The notes under the pieces are model-generated. The model did not search any database, had not been told where the DNA came from, and worked only from the letters and a program-made list of their open reading frames with translations. The translations under genes were made by a program, and so were the position numbers. Below are positions 61,357-64,000 of a stretch of DNA of 64,000 bases, piece after piece (the stretch's first letter is position 1; each line of letters opens with the position of its first letter). This stretch comes from Nostoc sp. TCL26-01. Its GTDB lineage: Bacteria; Cyanobacteriota; Cyanobacteriia; Cyanobacteriales; Nostocaceae. The stretch lies in NCBI RefSeq assembly GCF_013393945.1, contig NZ_CP040297.1:2558804-2622803 (forward strand). The letters are read 5' to 3'.

Positions 61357-62148
61357 ATGTTGGAATTATACCAGTGGGAGCTATCTCAATACTCGGAAAA
61401 AGTCCGCCTAATTCTCGATTATAAAGGATTAGAATATCGTAAAATCGAGGTGACACCGGGGATTGGTCAAGTAGAATTGTTCCGCTTAACTGGACAAAGA
61501 CAAGTACCAGTCCTAAAAGATGGTAACAGGTATATTCCAGATTCTACAGCGATCGCTAAATATTTAGACTTAGAATATCCTGAGCGTCCCTTGCTACCCA
61601 AAGACCCCAAACAAAGGGGTTTAACTTTATTAATCGAAGAATGGGCAGACGAATCAATCGGCATTAAGGGTAGAAAAGCACTATTTTCTGCCATTAGTCA
61701 AGACCAAAATTTCCGCAAATCTTTGTTGCCCACCTCCACACCAGACGTTCTCAAAACCCTGGTTGAAGGCGTACCCACTGATTTTTTGACAGTTTTAGGG
61801 TTCGGAGTAGGTTATAGTCCAGATGTAGTCAAGTCAGCGATCGCAGATTTGAAACAAGACCTAGAATCCCTCACACTACTGTTAGCAGATAGTCCCTATC
61901 TAACCGGAGATGAGCCAACTTTAGCCGATTTGGCAGTTGCTGGGTTATCAATCCTGTTAAAATTCCCGGAAGGCTCTTACCTAGATTTACCCGCCAGTAT
62001 TCAAGGTAAAGGTGTCCCCTCACTAGCAGATAATCCCGATTATGCACCCTTTTTCACCTGGCGCGATCGCCTCTACACCCAATTCCGCAAACCCCTAATC
62101 GGTGTACCACCAACCGGCAGTGCGCCTACTTCTATTCAGATTGAGTAG
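61357..62148 (+). CDS. Glutathione S-transferase family protein
   Basis: The 263-residue soluble protein has an N-terminal thioredoxin-like domain: LELYQWELSQYSEKVRLILD, with Ser in place of Cys at the usual active site, then the cis-Pro in GQRQVPVLKDG and the glutathione contact DSTAIAKYLD. A C-terminal helical domain follows (TGDEPTLADLAVAGLSIL). It is likely a detoxifying or chaperone-type GST; the substrate is unknown. Confidence 0.88.
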   Translation: MLELYQWELSQYSEKVRLILDYKGLEYRKIEVTPGIGQVELFRLTGQRQVPVLKDGNRYIPDSTAIAKYLDLEYPERPLLPKDPKQRGLTLLIEEWADESIGIKGRKALFSAISQDQNFRKSLLPTSTPDVLKTLVEGVPTDFLTVLGFGVGYSPDVVKSAIADLKQDLESLTLLLADSPYLTGDEPTLADLAVAGLSILLKFPEGSYLDLPASIQGKGVPSLADNPDYAPFFTWRDRLYTQFRKPLIGVPPTGSAPTSIQIE

Positions 62149-62154
62149 AGAGTG

Positions 62155-62300
62155 CTGAGTGCTGAGTGCTGAGTGAGGGAGTGAGGGAGTGAGGAGTGGG
62201 GAGTAGTGAATAGTGAGTGCTGAGTGAGGGACAAGAAGAAAATCTGTTGACCAATGACTATTGACTATTGACTATTGACCATTGACCATTGACCATTGAC
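62155..62300. repeat. GTGCTGA and TGACCAT tandem repeats
   Basis: GAGTGCTGAGTGCTGAGTG units followed by ATTGACTATTGACCATTGAC units fill the gap before the next gene; STRR type. Confidence 0.9.
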
Positions 62301-62302
62301 CA

Positions 62303-64000
62303 ATGACTAACCAACAACCATTAGGTTCAGTAATTGAAGGTTCTCTGACTGGGGGTTTACAGATACGGTTACACCCGGATATTTCTGTTGAGGATATGCG
62401 GGTGGGTAAGTTTTTGGTAGTCCAAGGGTTGCGATCGCGGTTTTTTTGTATGCTGACAGATGTAGCCTTGGGAACTGCTAATACGCGCATTGTGGCTAAT
62501 CCCCCCAGTTGGGAGGACACTTTTTTACGGGAAGTTTTAGCTGGTAGCGGTACTTATGGAACTATCAACCTTGCGCCGATGTTGATGTTCACCCCTGAAT
62601 CTAATGAGTCGGTTTCCTCTACAAACGGTAAATCTGCTAACCCTTTTGTGCCATCGTCTACGAGTTTGGCATCTTTTCAACCCCAAACTAGTACGACATT
62701 AGAATTGCTTCCTGTAAAAACCATTCCCAGCCATTTTAGCCAGGTCTATGAAGCCAGCGTTGAAGATTTTCGCCGAGTGTTTGGTTGGGAAGACGATATC
62801 CAACGGAAAAATTTTTCTATTGGTAAACCTTTGGATATGGATGTCCCCGTCTGTATCGATTTAAACCGTTTTGTAGAACGTAGTAATGGGGTATTTGGTA
62901 AATCTGGTACGGGTAAATCCTTCCTGACTCGTCTACTTTTAGCCGGTGTGATTCGCAAGAATGCAGCAGTAAGCTTGATTTTTGATATGCACTCTGAGTA
63001 TGGTTGGGAAGCCGTAGCGGAAGGGAAGAACGTCAACACCGTTAAAGGACTCAAACAACTGTTTCCTGGGAGAGTTGAAGTCTACACCCTCGATCCCGAA
63101 TCGACTAAGCGTCGTGGTGTGCGTGATTCCCAAGAACTCTATCTGAGTTATGAACAAATCGAAGTTGAAGATGTGAAGTTATGCAGTCGAGATTTAGGCT
63201 TATCAGAAGCAGCCTTAGATAATGCCAACATTTTATATAGTGAGTTCGGCAAATCCTGGATTGTCCAGTTGCTGAATATGACTAACGAAGAAATCGAAAT
63301 GTTTTGTGACGAGAAACGGGGACACAAAGGTTCCATCATGGCATTGCAGCGTAAACTATTGCGCTTAGATGGCTTAAAATATATGCGGGCGGTTTGTCCC
63401 CAGAATTATATTAGTAAAATTTTACAATCCTTAGAAGCTGGGAAAAACGTAGTTGTCGAATTTGGTTCCCAGTCGAATATGCTCTCATATATGCTGGTTA
63501 CTAACATGATTACCAGACGGATTCATGAGCATTACGTCAAAAAAGCCGATAAGTTTCTCCAAAGTAAAAATCCTAGCGATCGCCCCACGCCATTAATGAT
63601 TACAATAGAAGAAGCCCATCGCTTCCTTGACCCTGCGATCGTTCAAAGTACTATCTTCGGCACAATTGCCCGCGAACTGCGTAAATATTTCGTCACACTT
63701 TTGGTAGTTGATCAACGACCTTCAGGCATAGACAACGAAGTTATGTCCCAAATTGGGACTCGGATTACCGCCTTACTCAATGATGACAAAGACATCGATG
63801 CCATCTTCACTGGGGTATCAGGCGCTGGTAGCTTAAAATCGGTCTTAGCCAAACTAGACTCCAAGCAACAAGCTTTAATTTTAGGTCACGCCGTCCCCAT
63901 GCCTGTCGTAGTCAAAACCCGTCCCTACGATGCCACATTCTACGCCGAAATTGGCGATCCCGCCTGGGAAGAAAAACCAGACGCAGAAGTATTCGCTGCT
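62303..64000 (+). CDS. HerA-like / DUF87 ATPase, cut off by window edge
   Basis: The frame from the ATG at 62303 stays open for 566 codons to the end of the window. The N-terminal part (about 1-90) looks like the HAS-barrel domain of HerA-type translocases (GGLQIRLHPDISVEDMRVGK). The ATPase core has Walker A FGKSGTGKSFLTR (near 203), FDMHSEYGWEA, Walker B LMITIEEAHRFLD and an Arg-finger-like region (LLVVDQRPSGID). Such ATPases form hexamers that move DNA, often with a NurA nuclease, which is not visible in the window. The start is preceded by tandem repeats. Confidence 0.85.
   Translation, partial: MTNQQPLGSVIEGSLTGGLQIRLHPDISVEDMRVGKFLVVQGLRSRFFCMLTDVALGTANTRIVANPPSWEDTFLREVLAGSGTYGTINLAPMLMFTPESNESVSSTNGKSANPFVPSSTSLASFQPQTSTTLELLPVKTIPSHFSQVYEASVEDFRRVFGWEDDIQRKNFSIGKPLDMDVPVCIDLNRFVERSNGVFGKSGTGKSFLTRLLLAGVIRKNAAVSLIFDMHSEYGWEAVAEGKNVNTVKGLKQLFPGRVEVYTLDPESTKRRGVRDSQELYLSYEQIEVEDVKLCSRDLGLSEAALDNANILYSEFGKSWIVQLLNMTNEEIEMFCDEKRGHKGSIMALQRKLLRLDGLKYMRAVCPQNYISKILQSLEAGKNVVVEFGSQSNMLSYMLVTNMITRRIHEHYVKKADKFLQSKNPSDRPTPLMITIEEAHRFLDPAIVQSTIFGTIARELRKYFVTLLVVDQRPSGIDNEVMSQIGTRITALLNDDKDIDAIFTGVSGAGSLKSVLAKLDSKQQALILGHAVPMPVVVKTRPYDATFYAEIGDPAWEEKPDAEVFAA

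Noticed and set aside
1..64000. tRNA, rRNA and transposase genes
   Set aside because: None recognised on either strand.

Overview
The window comes from a filamentous, heterocyst-type cyanobacterium (Nostoc/Anabaena group). Evidence: frequent GCGATCGC (HIP1) octamers, heptameric short tandem repeats in many gaps, the NDH-1MS-prime CO2-uptake genes (ndhF4-ndhD4-cupB), a CruP-type lycopene cyclase homologue, PEP-CTERM proteins, a haemagglutinin-type secreted protein and a Mo-dependent nitrogenase C-terminus family protein. No rRNA, tRNA, transposase or CRISPR array was seen. Both ends cut genes: a CHASE2 sensor protein at base 1 and a HerA-like ATPase at base 64000.

Region 1 (1-10.8 kb, all minus strand) is the most unusual part. 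Reading with transcription, it holds eight small double-glycine-leader peptide genes, a C39-peptidase ABC exporter and an HlyD-type adaptor. After a likely terminator come a degenerate histidine-kinase-like protein, a response regulator and a CHASE2 sensor protein. The peptide cores are cysteine-free and four of them are strongly acidic. Seven hairpins with a common CTGGAA core follow the peptide genes, with paired base changes between paralogues. A conserved upstream block precedes four of the genes. The layout resembles peptide export-and-sensing systems more than a modified-bacteriocin locus.

Region 2 (11.4-20.8 kb) holds a proline-rich small protein, a two-partner-secretion exoprotein, a Rieske ferredoxin-like protein, a PD-(D/E)XK-like protein, cruP, a DUF4347/RTX protein and a 57-residue membrane protein. 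Region 3 (21.3-26.8 kb) is the constitutive CO2-uptake operon, ndhF4-ndhD4-(CDP-alcohol phosphotransferase)-cupB. Region 4 (27-30.7 kb, minus) joins a CDF metal transporter, a small anchored protein, a PhoA-type alkaline phosphatase and a PEP-CTERM protein. A three-repeat Pho box lies upstream, implying phosphate-starvation control.

Region 5 (31-43.9 kb) carries a cysteine-desulfurase-like aminotransferase, a glycosyltransferase-like protein, an ABC1/UbiB kinase, a secreted protein, and a PEP-CTERM protein with two long Ala-Pro tracts next to a prolyl-4-hydroxylase-like oxygenase. hflX follows; its conserved N-terminus reads back to an ATA codon. Region 6 (44.4-54 kb) has a lone Gly/Tyr/Ser-rich double-glycine peptide before a large outer-membrane-type protein, then the nitrogenase-related small protein, a creatininase-family hydrolase, an SNase-like protein and a PP2C phosphatase. 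Region 7 (54-64 kb) has NfeD plus an SPFH protein, a Fur/Zur-type regulator, purS-purQ, a large protein with a decayed restriction-type nuclease domain, a fasciclin protein, a glutathione-transferase-like protein and the HerA-like ATPase. Palindromes and MITE-like repeats sit in most convergent gaps.
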